Part shown: positions 50,536 through 59,709 of the stretch, piece after piece
Layout: each line of letters opens with the position of its first letter
Position numbering within the stretch: the stretch's first letter is position 1
The notes under the pieces: model-generated
The model's input: the letters and a program-made list of their open reading frames with translations, nothing else
Told to the model about the DNA's origin: nothing
The model's database searches: none
Assembly (NCBI GenBank): GCA_040386935.1
Contig: JAZKEQ010000017.1
Coordinates: 1 to 64,000, forward strand
Origin: JABMMZ01 sp040386935
GTDB lineage: Bacteria; Bacteroidota; Bacteroidia; NS11-12g; UBA955
Direction of reading: 5' to 3'
DNA length: 64,000 nt
Made by a program: the position numbers and the translations under genes

Positions 50536-53500
50536 GTGAGAGTTGTCCTATCCCTTTTTCTGATTTGCCTGAGTAACCACTTATTAGGACAGGGTATTAA
50601 TACTGAATTTGGCCAAAACCGGGTTCAGGAGAAGAAAATCGCCTACAGCTTACAGCAAGACAATATTGAAATTGTGTATTACGAGGGGGGTGAAGATTTG
50701 GCCCGTATTGTTTTTGAATACACTTTACAGCAATTACCTGATTTTGAGAACCGACTGAATTACAATCTGAGCAATGGTATCCGCATTGTTGTTTTCAACC
50801 ATTTCATAGATTATCAGAACAGCAATATCAACCTTACCAATCCGCAACAATATGCAGGCGGTTATTCTACACTTACTGATAATACCAGCAGCATTTATTT
50901 TTCAGGCAGCCGCATAGATTTATACCGTCAGACAAGAAGAGCAATTGCCGAAATACTCGTCAGTGAATTTATTTATGGTGGTGATATTCAGGACAGAATA
51001 CAAACAGCTGCATTACTCAGTTTACCCGACTGGTATTACAAGGGATTGGTTAATTACCTCGCTGAAAGTTGGAACATAGAAAAAGACAATTATCTCAAAG
51101 ATTTTTTATTGAGTGGAAAAGCATCAGTTTTCACAAGTTTACAGGAAGAAGATGAAGTGTTAGCAGGGCATAGTATTTGGCGTTATGTAGAAGAGAAATT
51201 TGGGGCCGGATCAGTTGGCAATGTCGTATTCATTACCCGTGTAGGCCATAGTGTCGAGAGTGCCTTCAACTACTATACAGGTCTTACAATTAACAGCATG
51301 TTAAAGGACTGGGAATTGCATTATAAAGACAAGTACTTTAAAGATGAAAATACATTTAAATTGCCAAGGGGTCAGGAAAATGTACCATCAAAACTTGTCA
51401 AGAAAAGAATCACCCAATTTAAATTAAGTCCTGACGGAAAAAAAATAGCCATTGTTACCAATACCAAAGGCCGTTACCAGGTGGTACTATATGAAATAAG
51501 AACAAGAAAAACGACTGTATTATTAAAAGGGGGACATCAGTTTCTAAATCAGAAAACCGTGTATGGCTACCCCATTATTGCATGGGAAAACAAAGGCAAA
51601 CACCTCACTGTCATAACATTCAAAGACAACTCTTCCCACCTGATTTCATATTCAACTGACGGCAGAAAAACAAAAGATATTGAACTGACCAATATTCCAA
51701 TAATCAATGATTTTAATTACAACAATGATGGCGATAAAATTGTCATGTCAATTATACGGAAGAGTCAGTCTGATATTGTAGTTTACAATCTTAAAACAAA
51801 AGAAATCACAGATATCACCAATGATGGGTACGATGATATGACGCCTCGTTTTACTATTGATAACGCGTCCATTTTATTTTCTTCAAACAGAATCATCGCT
51901 ACTAATACTGCATCCAATTACTTTTCAGTTTTTGAATACATTCTTTCATCAGGCACTATTCATCTCATAGCAGGCTCACCCCAATCATTGATTAATTATT
52001 ACCAACCCATAGAACTTCAGAATAATTACATCAGTTTTTTGAGTGATGCTAATGGCATTGTCAATAATTACGCCATCAAAAGAAATGACAATCGCATCAT
52101 ACAGCTCACCAATTATAAGCGTTCAATATTGTATAATGATGTGGCGCCTGAAGCACAAAATATTGCTGACCTTATTTTTTATAGAAATAAATACAGAATT
52201 TATGTTGGAGAGTTGTCGGAGAATATCAAAGAAGAAGAGATAGACAAACAAGTGAATACAGCCTATCGCATATGGCTGAATGAAAGCAATCCTTTAAAAA
52301 TTGATACGACAAAAAAGGGAGACAGTTTGTTGTTGAAAAACACTCAAAAAGATTCAACAAAAACTGAAACAAAAAAAGTATTCATTAGTGGATTTACAGA
52401 AAAAGAAGATATTCGAAAAGATGTTAAGATTAGCGAAAAAGCTAAAGGATTTTTATTACAACCAACTCAATTGAATTTTGGAGTCAATTATTTTCTTCAA
52501 CAGTTTGATAATTCAATTCTGAATAACTATTTATACCCGGCAAATGTCAATGAAATGGTGTTTAATTACCCAATGCTCAACATCTTGATACAAACAAAGA
52601 TTACAGATAATCTCAATAATTATCAGATTGAAGCCGGTATCAGAATTCCTTTCACTGTTAAAGCATCCGATTATTTTATTCGCTATACATCGTTAAGGGG
52701 TAGATGGGACAAATCGCTGGCGTTCTTTAGAAAAGGAAGAGTATTTGACAATGAAAGAACCAGCGACCGAATGGTAATAGAACAATTGCGTCTCACCTAC
52801 AGCTATCCATTCAATCAACGGTCAAAAATCAATTTATACACACACCTAAGACAAGACCGTTTAATTGCTCTGGCAACTGATACCAATGCATTAAGAAAGG
52901 ATATTACCGGCAATATTTATTTTGGTGGTGGAATCGAATATGTGTATGATAATATCAAGAGTAGAGGTTTCAATACTTTTGAAGGTTTGAGATTCAAATT
53001 ATACAGTGATAATTACAGCGGCACACTTCAAAATGCAGTAGTTTCCAATAATGGTTTTGACGGTCGGTATTATTTAAAGGTACACCGACAGATTTACCTG
53101 GCATCGCGACTGAGTGGCGCATTTTCACTGGCTCCGCAAAAGACCGCCTATTATCTTGGAGGTGTTGAAAATGAAATAGGCTATGCAAAATCTTCCGATA
53201 ATTTTAATTACGCTATCCCTACATTGAATGGTGTCGATTACAGTTTTCAAACCATTGTATCGCCCATGCGCGGCTTTTTAAGAAATACAAGGGGCGGCAG
53301 TAATTTTGTACTCATGAATGCCGAATTGCGCATGCCTATTATTACTTACCTGATTCAGAAACCCATCACCAGTGATTTTTTAAGAAGTTTAATGATTGTT
53401 GGATTTGTTGATATCGGCACAGCTTGGCAGGGTAAATCGCCTTATGACATCAGCAACCCGTTCAATACGCGAATTGTCAAAATGCCCAATTACTACATCA

Positions 53501-53658
53501 CTGTTGTAAGTAGACGAGACCCCATGTTATATGCTACGGGAGCCGGCATCAGGGCTAAAATTTTGGGGCACTACATCAAAGTTGATTATGGTTGGGGTTA
53601 CATTGAGAAAAAATTTCAAAAACCCATCACCAATATCTCGCTGGGATTGGACTTTTAA
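50536..53658 (+). CDS. Large protein: peptidase-MA-like, TolB-type propeller and outer-membrane barrel
   Basis: A 1040-residue protein starting at GTG, with a signal peptide (RVVLSLFLICLSNHLLGQG). Residues about 25-270 resemble the gluzincin-like (peptidase MA-like) region without a visible HExxH. A TolB/WD-like propeller follows (SPDGKKIAIVTNTKGRYQVVLYEI and NNDGDKIVMSIIRKSQSDIVVYNL). The last 380 residues have amphipathic strands and a C-terminal Phe (TNISLGLDF), as in outer-membrane barrels of the surface-antigen type. No intracellular role is likely. No other start codon precedes the signal peptide. Confidence 0.7.
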   Translation: MRVVLSLFLICLSNHLLGQGINTEFGQNRVQEKKIAYSLQQDNIEIVYYEGGEDLARIVFEYTLQQLPDFENRLNYNLSNGIRIVVFNHFIDYQNSNINLTNPQQYAGGYSTLTDNTSSIYFSGSRIDLYRQTRRAIAEILVSEFIYGGDIQDRIQTAALLSLPDWYYKGLVNYLAESWNIEKDNYLKDFLLSGKASVFTSLQEEDEVLAGHSIWRYVEEKFGAGSVGNVVFITRVGHSVESAFNYYTGLTINSMLKDWELHYKDKYFKDENTFKLPRGQENVPSKLVKKRITQFKLSPDGKKIAIVTNTKGRYQVVLYEIRTRKTTVLLKGGHQFLNQKTVYGYPIIAWENKGKHLTVITFKDNSSHLISYSTDGRKTKDIELTNIPIINDFNYNNDGDKIVMSIIRKSQSDIVVYNLKTKEITDITNDGYDDMTPRFTIDNASILFSSNRIIATNTASNYFSVFEYILSSGTIHLIAGSPQSLINYYQPIELQNNYISFLSDANGIVNNYAIKRNDNRIIQLTNYKRSILYNDVAPEAQNIADLIFYRNKYRIYVGELSENIKEEEIDKQVNTAYRIWLNESNPLKIDTTKKGDSLLLKNTQKDSTKTETKKVFISGFTEKEDIRKDVKISEKAKGFLLQPTQLNFGVNYFLQQFDNSILNNYLYPANVNEMVFNYPMLNILIQTKITDNLNNYQIEAGIRIPFTVKASDYFIRYTSLRGRWDKSLAFFRKGRVFDNERTSDRMVIEQLRLTYSYPFNQRSKINLYTHLRQDRLIALATDTNALRKDITGNIYFGGGIEYVYDNIKSRGFNTFEGLRFKLYSDNYSGTLQNAVVSNNGFDGRYYLKVHRQIYLASRLSGAFSLAPQKTAYYLGGVENEIGYAKSSDNFNYAIPTLNGVDYSFQTIVSPMRGFLRNTRGGSNFVLMNAELRMPIITYLIQKPITSDFLRSLMIVGFVDIGTAWQGKSPYDISNPFNTRIVKMPNYYITVVSRRDPMLYATGAGIRAKILGHYIKVDYGWGYIEKKFQKPITNISLGLDF

Positions 53659-53714
53659 TTCATCAAAAAATACTTCATCCATTTTTGTTTAGTGCTTGAA
53701 TTAGTATTACTACT

Positions 53715-53722
53715 TATTTTTG
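53715..53722 (+). promoter_or_regulatory. -7 promoter box of the SugE-like gene
   Basis: TATTTTTG matches TAnnTTTG and ends 4 bases before the ATG at 53727, again suggesting a leaderless mRNA. Confidence 0.45.
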
Positions 53723-53726
53723 CTCC

Positions 53727-54053
53727 ATGCATTGGTTAATGTTAATAATTGCGGGTTGTTTTGAAGTGGCTTTTGCTGCTTGTTTAGGGAAAGTGAAAGA
53801 GACAGAAGGCACAACATCAAAACTATGGATGCTGGGCTTTTTCATCTGCCTTTCTATCAGCATGTATTTGCTTTACAAAGCCACTAAAATAATTCCAATA
53901 GGTACAGGTTATGCCGTATGGACCGGCATTGGCGCTGTCGGTACAGTATTGATTGGCATATTTGTCTTCAAAGAGCCTGCAGAATTTTGGCGTTTGTTTT
54001 TTATTACCACACTGATTGCATCCATTATTGGACTAAAACTGGTATCGCATTAG
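53727..54053 (+). CDS. sugE: SMR family exporter, SugE/Gdx-like
   Basis: A 108-residue protein with four transmembrane helices and the conserved Glu at residue 13 (IIAGCFEVAFA) used for proton-coupled export. The third helix, IPIGTGYAVWTGIGAVGTVLIG, and the end IIGLKLVSH match SugE/Gdx guanidinium exporters more than EmrE-type drug pumps. It works as a dual-topology dimer in the family. It overlaps the end of the convergent menC by 4 bases. Confidence 0.85.
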   Translation: MHWLMLIIAGCFEVAFAACLGKVKETEGTTSKLWMLGFFICLSISMYLLYKATKIIPIGTGYAVWTGIGAVGTVLIGIFVFKEPAEFWRLFFITTLIASIIGLKLVSH

Positions 54054-55129
54054 TTCGCTATATTCATTGCATCGGGCGATATTAAATTATCAGACACTTC
54101 ATTGCCCATATCACGCCATAAAAACCCATTGATTATTTTGGTATAGGGTGGTACATTATTATCATATAAATGCCCGGTTCCCAAACCCTGGTGTACTTTG
54201 GAATTAAAATTAGCTGTGTACTGTGCAATGGCATTTAATCCAATGTTTCCTTCAAGTGCAGAGGTAATCCACCAGCCAATATTTTTTTTATTGGCTTCTG
54301 CAATCCATTTCTCACATTGTACAAATCCTCCTACTAAATTAGGTTTCAAAACCAAATAAAATGGTTTAACATGTTTTAATAAATCACGGAAAGACTCCTC
54401 TGTAGTAAGTCCTATTAACTCTTCGTCAAGTGCAATAGGAACAGGAGAAGTTGCACACAAGTCAGCCATTAAATCAAGCTGTCCTTTTTTTACAGGCTGC
54501 TCAACACTGTGCAACCCGTACTTTTTCAATGCCTTCAGTTTTTCCTTTGCATCTGATGAAGTAAAGGCTCCATTGGCATCAACTCTGAGTATCAGCTGCT
54601 CTCCTTTTTTTTCTTTTCTAATAAAATGCAACAACCGACATTCATCTTCAAAATCAAGCGCCCCGATTTTTATCTTGATGCATTCAAAACCTTTGTCGAT
54701 TTTATCAATTACCTCAAGTTTCATACTTTCTATATCATCCATCCAAACAAGTCCGTTAATAGGAATACCTTGCTTGCCGATGGCATAAAAATTCTGATAG
54801 ATAATTTTTTTACCGCCAAATTTTAAATCTAGCAACGCGGTTTCAAGACCGAATTTAATACTCGGATAGCTGTCGAAATCAAAATCTTCTGTAGCTTTAT
54901 TTTGATTAATCTGATCCACCAGTTTCATCAATACACTTTCATAATCTGGAACATCATCTATACTCAATCCCTTGAGTGGTGCACATTCTCCAACACCTTT
55001 GATTGCAGCATTAGCTGTATTCCACAAAGTCAATAAATAGATTTTACGCTGTGTATATTCTCCCCTGCTGGTAGTGGCCGGCTTCTTAAATAATAAGGTA
55101 TGAGGTTTTATACTGGCTTGTAATCCCAT
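54050..55129 (-). CDS. menC: o-Succinylbenzoate synthase (enolase superfamily)
   Basis: A 359-residue enolase-superfamily enzyme. Catalytic Lys residues are in CIKIKIGALDF, metal ligands in LRVDANGAF (Asp), SVEQPVKKG (Glu) and ALDEELIG (Asp), and the opposite Lys in LVLKPNLVGG. MenC makes o-succinylbenzoate in menaquinone synthesis. The assignment is supported by menA directly upstream, with a 3-base gap. Dipeptide epimerases share this fold, but context favours MenC. Confidence 0.88.
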   Translation of the reverse strand: MGLQASIKPHTLLFKKPATTSRGEYTQRKIYLLTLWNTANAAIKGVGECAPLKGLSIDDVPDYESVLMKLVDQINQNKATEDFDFDSYPSIKFGLETALLDLKFGGKKIIYQNFYAIGKQGIPINGLVWMDDIESMKLEVIDKIDKGFECIKIKIGALDFEDECRLLHFIRKEKKGEQLILRVDANGAFTSSDAKEKLKALKKYGLHSVEQPVKKGQLDLMADLCATSPVPIALDEELIGLTTEESFRDLLKHVKPFYLVLKPNLVGGFVQCEKWIAEANKKNIGWWITSALEGNIGLNAIAQYTANFNSKVHQGLGTGHLYDNNVPPYTKIINGFLWRDMGNEVSDNLISPDAMNIAN

Positions 55130-55132
55130 GAT

Positions 55133-56038
55133 TTAATTTACAATGGCTTGACTAAAACAAAAAGCAATACTGATCATTAAGGTTAATAGCGACAACATTT
55201 TCAATTGCTGATTAAATACCACCCTTTCTTTGCCTTCTGCTTTCTTTAATTGTTGTAGATGTTTAATCAATAATGGCGTAAATATTAAGAACATGAATTG
55301 AGTGGCATGAATACTATTGCAATAAACATACATCAGGAAGCAAGCAACTGCTGTACAAATTAGGAACAACTGATAGAACCAGGCATTTTTAAAGCCCAGT
55401 TTTACAGCAACTGTTATTTTATTTTTACTGCTATCGCTGCTTATATCGCGCATATTATTGACATTCAAAACTCCCACACTTAGGCATCCTATTGCTGTAG
55501 CCACCCACCATACAGGAGATGTCAATGTTGTTGTCTGAAGATAATAAGTACCGCCCACTGCCAAATAACCAAAAAAAAGAAATACGGACACATCGCCCAA
55601 ACCGATATAGCCATAAGGGTTTTTACCGGCTGTATAAAAATAAGCGGCCAGTATACCTCCTATCCCTAATAATAGCATAATAAAAAAAGTAAAACTAAAG
55701 AAACCGATACCAATGCCTAGCAAGGTAATGCCGGAAATTAAGGTCCCTATAATTAAAATAAGAATCGCTTGTTTCATTTGTGCTATGCTTATTTTTCCTG
55801 ATGCCATCATCCTGTCTGTTCTTTCATCTGTATCAGCCCCGTTCACAAAATCTCCGTAATCGTTGGCAAAATTACTGAGTACTTGCAATAATACTGCTGT
55901 TAGCAGGCTCCATCCCAAAATACTTTTGTTGATATGCCCTGTTTCAACATAAGCCATCCAATTACCAGAAACAATTCCCGCTATTGCTAGTGGCAATGTT
56001 CTTAGTCGTGCTGCTTTTATCCAAACGCCTACAGACAT
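55133..56038 (-). CDS. menA: 1,4-Dihydroxy-2-naphthoate polyprenyltransferase
   Basis: A 301-residue UbiA-family membrane enzyme with about eight helices that attaches a polyprenyl chain to dihydroxynaphthoate in menaquinone synthesis. The first Asp-rich motif is NDYGDFVNGADTDERTDR, followed by NMRDISSDSSKNKITVAVKLG as the second region. The C-terminus extends into the operon with menC. The upstream SDR gene overlaps its start by 10 bases, so all three form one unit. Confidence 0.92.
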   Translation of the reverse strand: MSVGVWIKAARLRTLPLAIAGIVSGNWMAYVETGHINKSILGWSLLTAVLLQVLSNFANDYGDFVNGADTDERTDRMMASGKISIAQMKQAILILIIGTLISGITLLGIGIGFFSFTFFIMLLLGIGGILAAYFYTAGKNPYGYIGLGDVSVFLFFGYLAVGGTYYLQTTTLTSPVWWVATAIGCLSVGVLNVNNMRDISSDSSKNKITVAVKLGFKNAWFYQLFLICTAVACFLMYVYCNSIHATQFMFLIFTPLLIKHLQQLKKAEGKERVVFNQQLKMLSLLTLMISIAFCFSQAIVN

Positions 56039-56814
56039 GGTGTTCTTCCTCCATCAACGACTACATTGGTACCTGTAATATAGGCCGCCAAATCAGAAGC
56101 TAAAAAAGTTGCAGCATAGGCAATTTCAGAAGGTTTCCCAAAACGCCCCATTGGAATCTCAGCTAACATTTCCTTTTCTATCACAGCGTTATCAACTGCC
56201 AGCTTACTGGATTTATTGCTGATAATGGTGCTCAATCTTTCTGTTTCAGTTGCACCCGGCAGAATATTATTAACGGTTATACCCGCCCCTGCCAACTCAG
56301 TTGCCAGTGTTTTCGACCAATTGCCAACTGCACCTCTGATGGTATTACTCACCCCCAAATTGTGTAACGGCACTTTTACCGAAGTAGAAATAATATTGAT
56401 GATTCTGCCAAAGCCTTTTGCTTTCATACCCGGCACCACTGCCTGAACCAATTGATGATTATTGATAAGATGGGTATTAAAAGCTGCAATAAAACCGCCA
56501 GTTGCAGCATCTATTGCCTTACCCGCTGCAGGTCCTCCGGTATTATTAATCAAAATATCAATGCTGTATTGTGCTGTTATTTTTGCTGCAACTGTTGCCA
56601 CATCATCAGTTTTATCAAAATCTGCAACAAAGTAGTGATGCTGATTACCTTGAGAGCTGTCGAGTTCCTGTACAACTGTCTTCAATTTTTCTTCGTTGCG
56701 AGCCAGTAAAATAACTGATGCACCCGAAGCTGCCAATTCAAGTGCAATGGCTTTACCTATGCCTTGTGTACTACCGCAAACCAATGCAGTTTTGTTCTTT
56801 AAATCAATAATCAC
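56029..56814 (-). CDS. Short-chain dehydrogenase/reductase lacking the usual Tyr-Lys pair
   Basis: A 261-residue SDR with nucleotide motif ALVCGSTQGIGKAIALELA and the NNTGGPAAGK segment. Where classical SDRs have YxxxK, this one reads PLHNLGVSNTIRGAV, as in a known SDR subgroup without the catalytic Tyr. It still has PGATETERL and a C-terminal TGTNVVVDGGRTPCL. Start is GTG at 56814; TACCTTTG ends 4 bases before it. It is first in an operon with menA and menC, but a role in menaquinone synthesis is not established. Confidence 0.8.
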   Translation of the reverse strand: MIIDLKNKTALVCGSTQGIGKAIALELAASGASVILLARNEEKLKTVVQELDSSQGNQHHYFVADFDKTDDVATVAAKITAQYSIDILINNTGGPAAGKAIDAATGGFIAAFNTHLINNHQLVQAVVPGMKAKGFGRIINIISTSVKVPLHNLGVSNTIRGAVGNWSKTLATELAGAGITVNNILPGATETERLSTIISNKSSKLAVDNAVIEKEMLAEIPMGRFGKPSEIAYAATFLASDLAAYITGTNVVVDGGRTPCL

Positions 56815-56818
56815 GGGG

Positions 56819-56826
56819 CAAAGGTA
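56819..56826 (-). promoter_or_regulatory. -7 promoter box of the SDR-menA-menC operon
   Basis: TACCTTTG on the minus strand matches TAnnTTTG and lies 4 bases before the GTG start, implying a leaderless operon transcript. Confidence 0.5.
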
Positions 56827-56942
56827 AAAGAAAAATAAAAGATTTGATTTGACACTCGCTTTAAAGACGTGCATACGACCGATATATTTGACATCTGTCG
56901 GTTGGGTGGGTAATAATTTGTACACACAATCTGATAAATCAG

Positions 56943-56950
56943 TATTTTTG
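56943..56950 (+). promoter_or_regulatory. -7 promoter box of the outer-membrane protein gene
   Basis: TATTTTTG matches TAnnTTTG and ends 8 bases before the ATG at 56959. Confidence 0.45.
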
Positions 56951-56958
56951 ACCCTTTT

Positions 56959-57789
56959 ATGAACTACCGTTTATTGTTTTTATTAACGCTATGTTGGTTA
57001 AAACCGGGCATTGGGAAATCACAAAAATCTCTTAATGAAAGACAATCTCCTAGGGGAAATTTTTACTTTTACTGGGGCTGGAATCGCGCAACATACACCA
57101 GATCAGATGTGCATTTTAAAGGCACAAATTTTGATTTCAGGGTGGATAATGTAAAAGCCAAGGACCGCCAATCCAAGCTGGCTGCGGATCCTTACCTCAG
57201 AATTGATGAAATTACCATACCTCAATATAATTTCAGAATGGGGTATTTTTTTAATAATAAATACAATTTTTCTATAGGTGCTGATCACATGAAATACGTG
57301 ATGGTTCAAGACCAGGTAGCCAATGTAACAGGCGATATACATGGAACAGGCACAGGATACAACGGCAGCTATGACAATACGCCAATGACCATGGCTGGTG
57401 ACTTTCTACAACTTGAACACACAGATGGATTAAACTATCTAAATATGGAACTAAACAGGGTAGACGACATTTACATATTCAATAAAAATATAGTATTTAC
57501 CGGCACTTACGGTATAGGTACAGGCATCTTATACCCCAGAAGTCGCTGCGTAATTTTAGCAAATCAAGTGAACGATCAGTGGCACCTTTCGGGTTATGGA
57601 ATTTCTGCAAAAGCAGGTATTAATATCAAATTGCTGAAGCATTTTTTTATTCAGGGTGAATTAAAAACAGGTTTTATCAATATGCCAAACATTGTAATCG
57701 AAGCAAATTCAAGCGACAGAGCCAAACAACATTTTGGCTTTATGCAAGGCAATATTGTATTCGGTTATCAGTTTGCTTTAATCAAATAG
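56959..57789 (+). CDS. Predicted outer-membrane protein of unknown function
   Basis: A 276-residue protein with a signal peptide ending near KSQ. Alternating strand patterns with aromatic residues (GNFYFYWGWNRATYTRSDVHFKG, YNFRMGYFFNNKYNFSIGADHMKYV) and a C-terminus ending in VFGYQFALIK suggest an outer-membrane barrel. Family not recognised with certainty. It is followed 3 bases later by a polysaccharide flippase. Confidence 0.6.
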   Translation: MNYRLLFLLTLCWLKPGIGKSQKSLNERQSPRGNFYFYWGWNRATYTRSDVHFKGTNFDFRVDNVKAKDRQSKLAADPYLRIDEITIPQYNFRMGYFFNNKYNFSIGADHMKYVMVQDQVANVTGDIHGTGTGYNGSYDNTPMTMAGDFLQLEHTDGLNYLNMELNRVDDIYIFNKNIVFTGTYGIGTGILYPRSRCVILANQVNDQWHLSGYGISAKAGINIKLLKHFFIQGELKTGFINMPNIVIEANSSDRAKQHFGFMQGNIVFGYQFALIK

Positions 57790-57792
57790 CCT

Positions 57793-59229
57793 ATGAGTTT
57801 TTTGAAAAAATTGGCCTCTCAAACAGCCGTTTACGGCCTGAGCTCTATGCTGGGCAGGTTCATCAATTTTTTATTGGTTATTCCGCATACAAAACTATTT
57901 CACGGGGTAGATACTTATGGTAACATGAGTACAATTTTTGCCACCCTCGCATTTTTGAATATCCTGCTGACTTATGGAATGGAAACTACCTATTTCAATT
58001 TTATTCGCCAGGAAAATGCTCCAAAAAAAATATTTTCAATCAGTCAAAAAAGCATCTTTATAACGACTTTTCTTTTCTTCGGATTGTGTTTTTTATTCGT
58101 CCCTCAATGTGCCTACTTATTGGGCTTTCCAGAGAATGAAGAGTACATTTATATCATTCTGATTTTCTTGGTTTTCGACACCATTTCTGTATTGCCATTT
58201 GCCAGGTTGCGATTCGAAGAGAAGCCCATGAAATTTGCTTTCATCAAGATGGTGAACATCATTATTAATGTTGCACTGAATTTATACTTACTGATTGATA
58301 CCCCAGAATTTCTGATGGGCTATAACCAGGTAAGTTTAGTGCTGCTGGCCAATGCTGCAGCCAGTGTCTGTTCTTTTATTTTGTTGTCGCCAATTGCATT
58401 TGACATTAAGCATCCTTTCGACTTCAGCTTGTATAAAAAAATGCTGAAATATGCCTGGCCGCTCATTTTTGTTGGGTTTGCAGGTATTATTAACGAAACA
58501 CTCGACCGTATTCTTTTGAATAAACTGGCAGTGAACGGCAACTATCAAACCGGTATTTACAGTGCATTTTACAGATTGAGTATGGTAATGACCATGTTTG
58601 TTCAGGCCTATAAATTTGCAGCTGAACCTTTCTTTTTTAAACAAACAACCGGAGACAGTAAAAATGTGTATGCCGTTACCATGTATTGGTTTACAGGCGT
58701 ATGTGCGGTGATCTTTTTAGGATGCATGTTATTTGACACCTGGCTGGCCCACCTATTCATTAAAAACAAGGAATATTTTATCAATCCTAATGGCATTGCC
58801 ATTGTGCCAATCTTATTGCTGGCTAATCTCTTTCTAGGTATTTATTACAATTTGAGTATTTGGTACAAATTAAGCAACAACACCAAAATGGGTGCTGTCA
58901 TTGCAGCTGCCGGTGCGGTGATTACAATTGCAGGCAATATTATTTTTATCCCCTTATATGGCTTTACTGCCTGTGCGTGGATTACATTAATTGTTTATTT
59001 TTTAATGTGCGTAGCCTCCTATCTGCTAGGTAATCGTTATTTCAAAGTGCCATATCGAATCATCAACATATCCTTTGTGATATTGCTTTCAGTAGGTTTA
59101 TGGCAAATGAACCTGTTATTGACAAATGGTTTATCAGAAAACTGGAAGATAATTTGTATCAAATTGGTACTCTTAATCCTATTGGTGTTAATAATTTGGG
59201 TATTACAACCAAAGGCTAAAAAGGCTTAA
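57793..59229 (+). CDS. Polysaccharide/oligosaccharide flippase (Wzx/MOP superfamily)
   Basis: A 478-residue inner-membrane protein with about fourteen hydrophobic helices and a start (LASQTAVYGLSSMLGRFINFLLVIPHTKLF) typical of Wzx/polysaccharide biosynthesis proteins. It should flip lipid-linked sugar units to the periplasm. No glycosyltransferase genes are adjacent, but a sugar nucleotidyltransferase lies 480 bases downstream. Confidence 0.88.
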   Translation: MSFLKKLASQTAVYGLSSMLGRFINFLLVIPHTKLFHGVDTYGNMSTIFATLAFLNILLTYGMETTYFNFIRQENAPKKIFSISQKSIFITTFLFFGLCFLFVPQCAYLLGFPENEEYIYIILIFLVFDTISVLPFARLRFEEKPMKFAFIKMVNIIINVALNLYLLIDTPEFLMGYNQVSLVLLANAAASVCSFILLSPIAFDIKHPFDFSLYKKMLKYAWPLIFVGFAGIINETLDRILLNKLAVNGNYQTGIYSAFYRLSMVMTMFVQAYKFAAEPFFFKQTTGDSKNVYAVTMYWFTGVCAVIFLGCMLFDTWLAHLFIKNKEYFINPNGIAIVPILLLANLFLGIYYNLSIWYKLSNNTKMGAVIAAAGAVITIAGNIIFIPLYGFTACAWITLIVYFLMCVASYLLGNRYFKVPYRIINISFVILLSVGLWQMNLLLTNGLSENWKIICIKLVLLILLVLIIWVLQPKAKKA

Positions 59230-59234
59230 CTTTG
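59227..59234 (+). promoter_or_regulatory. -7 promoter box of dut
   Basis: TAACTTTG overlaps the flippase stop codon (59227-59229) and ends 10 bases before the TTG start of dut. It matches TAnnTTTG. Confidence 0.4.
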
Positions 59235-59244
59235 CAATTGCATT

Positions 59245-59694
59245 TTGTCAATTAAAGTAAAAATCAGGAATTCAGGTTCACAGGCGTTGCCGGTTTACCA
59301 GACACAATGGGCAGCGGGTGCAGATATTTGCGCTGAAGTGAGTGAGCCCCTCGTTATCAAACCCTTCGAAAGGGTATTGGTGGGTACAGGTTTGTTCATG
59401 GAATTGCCCGAAGGCTATGAAGCCCAAATCAGGCCAAGAAGTGGATTAGCCCTTAAACACGGTATTACCGTTTTAAATTCTCCGGGCACCATAGACGCTG
59501 ATTATCGAGGTGAAATCAAAATTCTGTTAATCAACCTCGGTCAGGAGAATTTTACCATTAATAATGGTGACAGAATTGCCCAAATGATTATTGCCAGCTA
59601 TATTCAGGCAGAATGGCAGACAGAAACAACATTGAGTGAAACCCTCAGAGGCGAGGGTGGATACGGACATACAGGAATATCAACTAACATTTAA
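59245..59694 (+). CDS. dut: dUTP diphosphatase
   Basis: A 149-residue dUTPase that hydrolyses dUTP to dUMP and pyrophosphate. All five motifs are visible: AGADICAEV, PRSGLALKHGI, GTIDADYRGEIK with the catalytic Asp, GDRIAQMII, and RGEGGYGHTG, a variant of RGxGGFGSTG. The reading frame starts at TTG (59245). There is no in-frame ATG before motif 1. Confidence 0.93.
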   Translation: MSIKVKIRNSGSQALPVYQTQWAAGADICAEVSEPLVIKPFERVLVGTGLFMELPEGYEAQIRPRSGLALKHGITVLNSPGTIDADYRGEIKILLINLGQENFTINNGDRIAQMIIASYIQAEWQTETTLSETLRGEGGYGHTGISTNI

Positions 59695-59709
59695 CTTAAA
59701 GAAAAAGAC

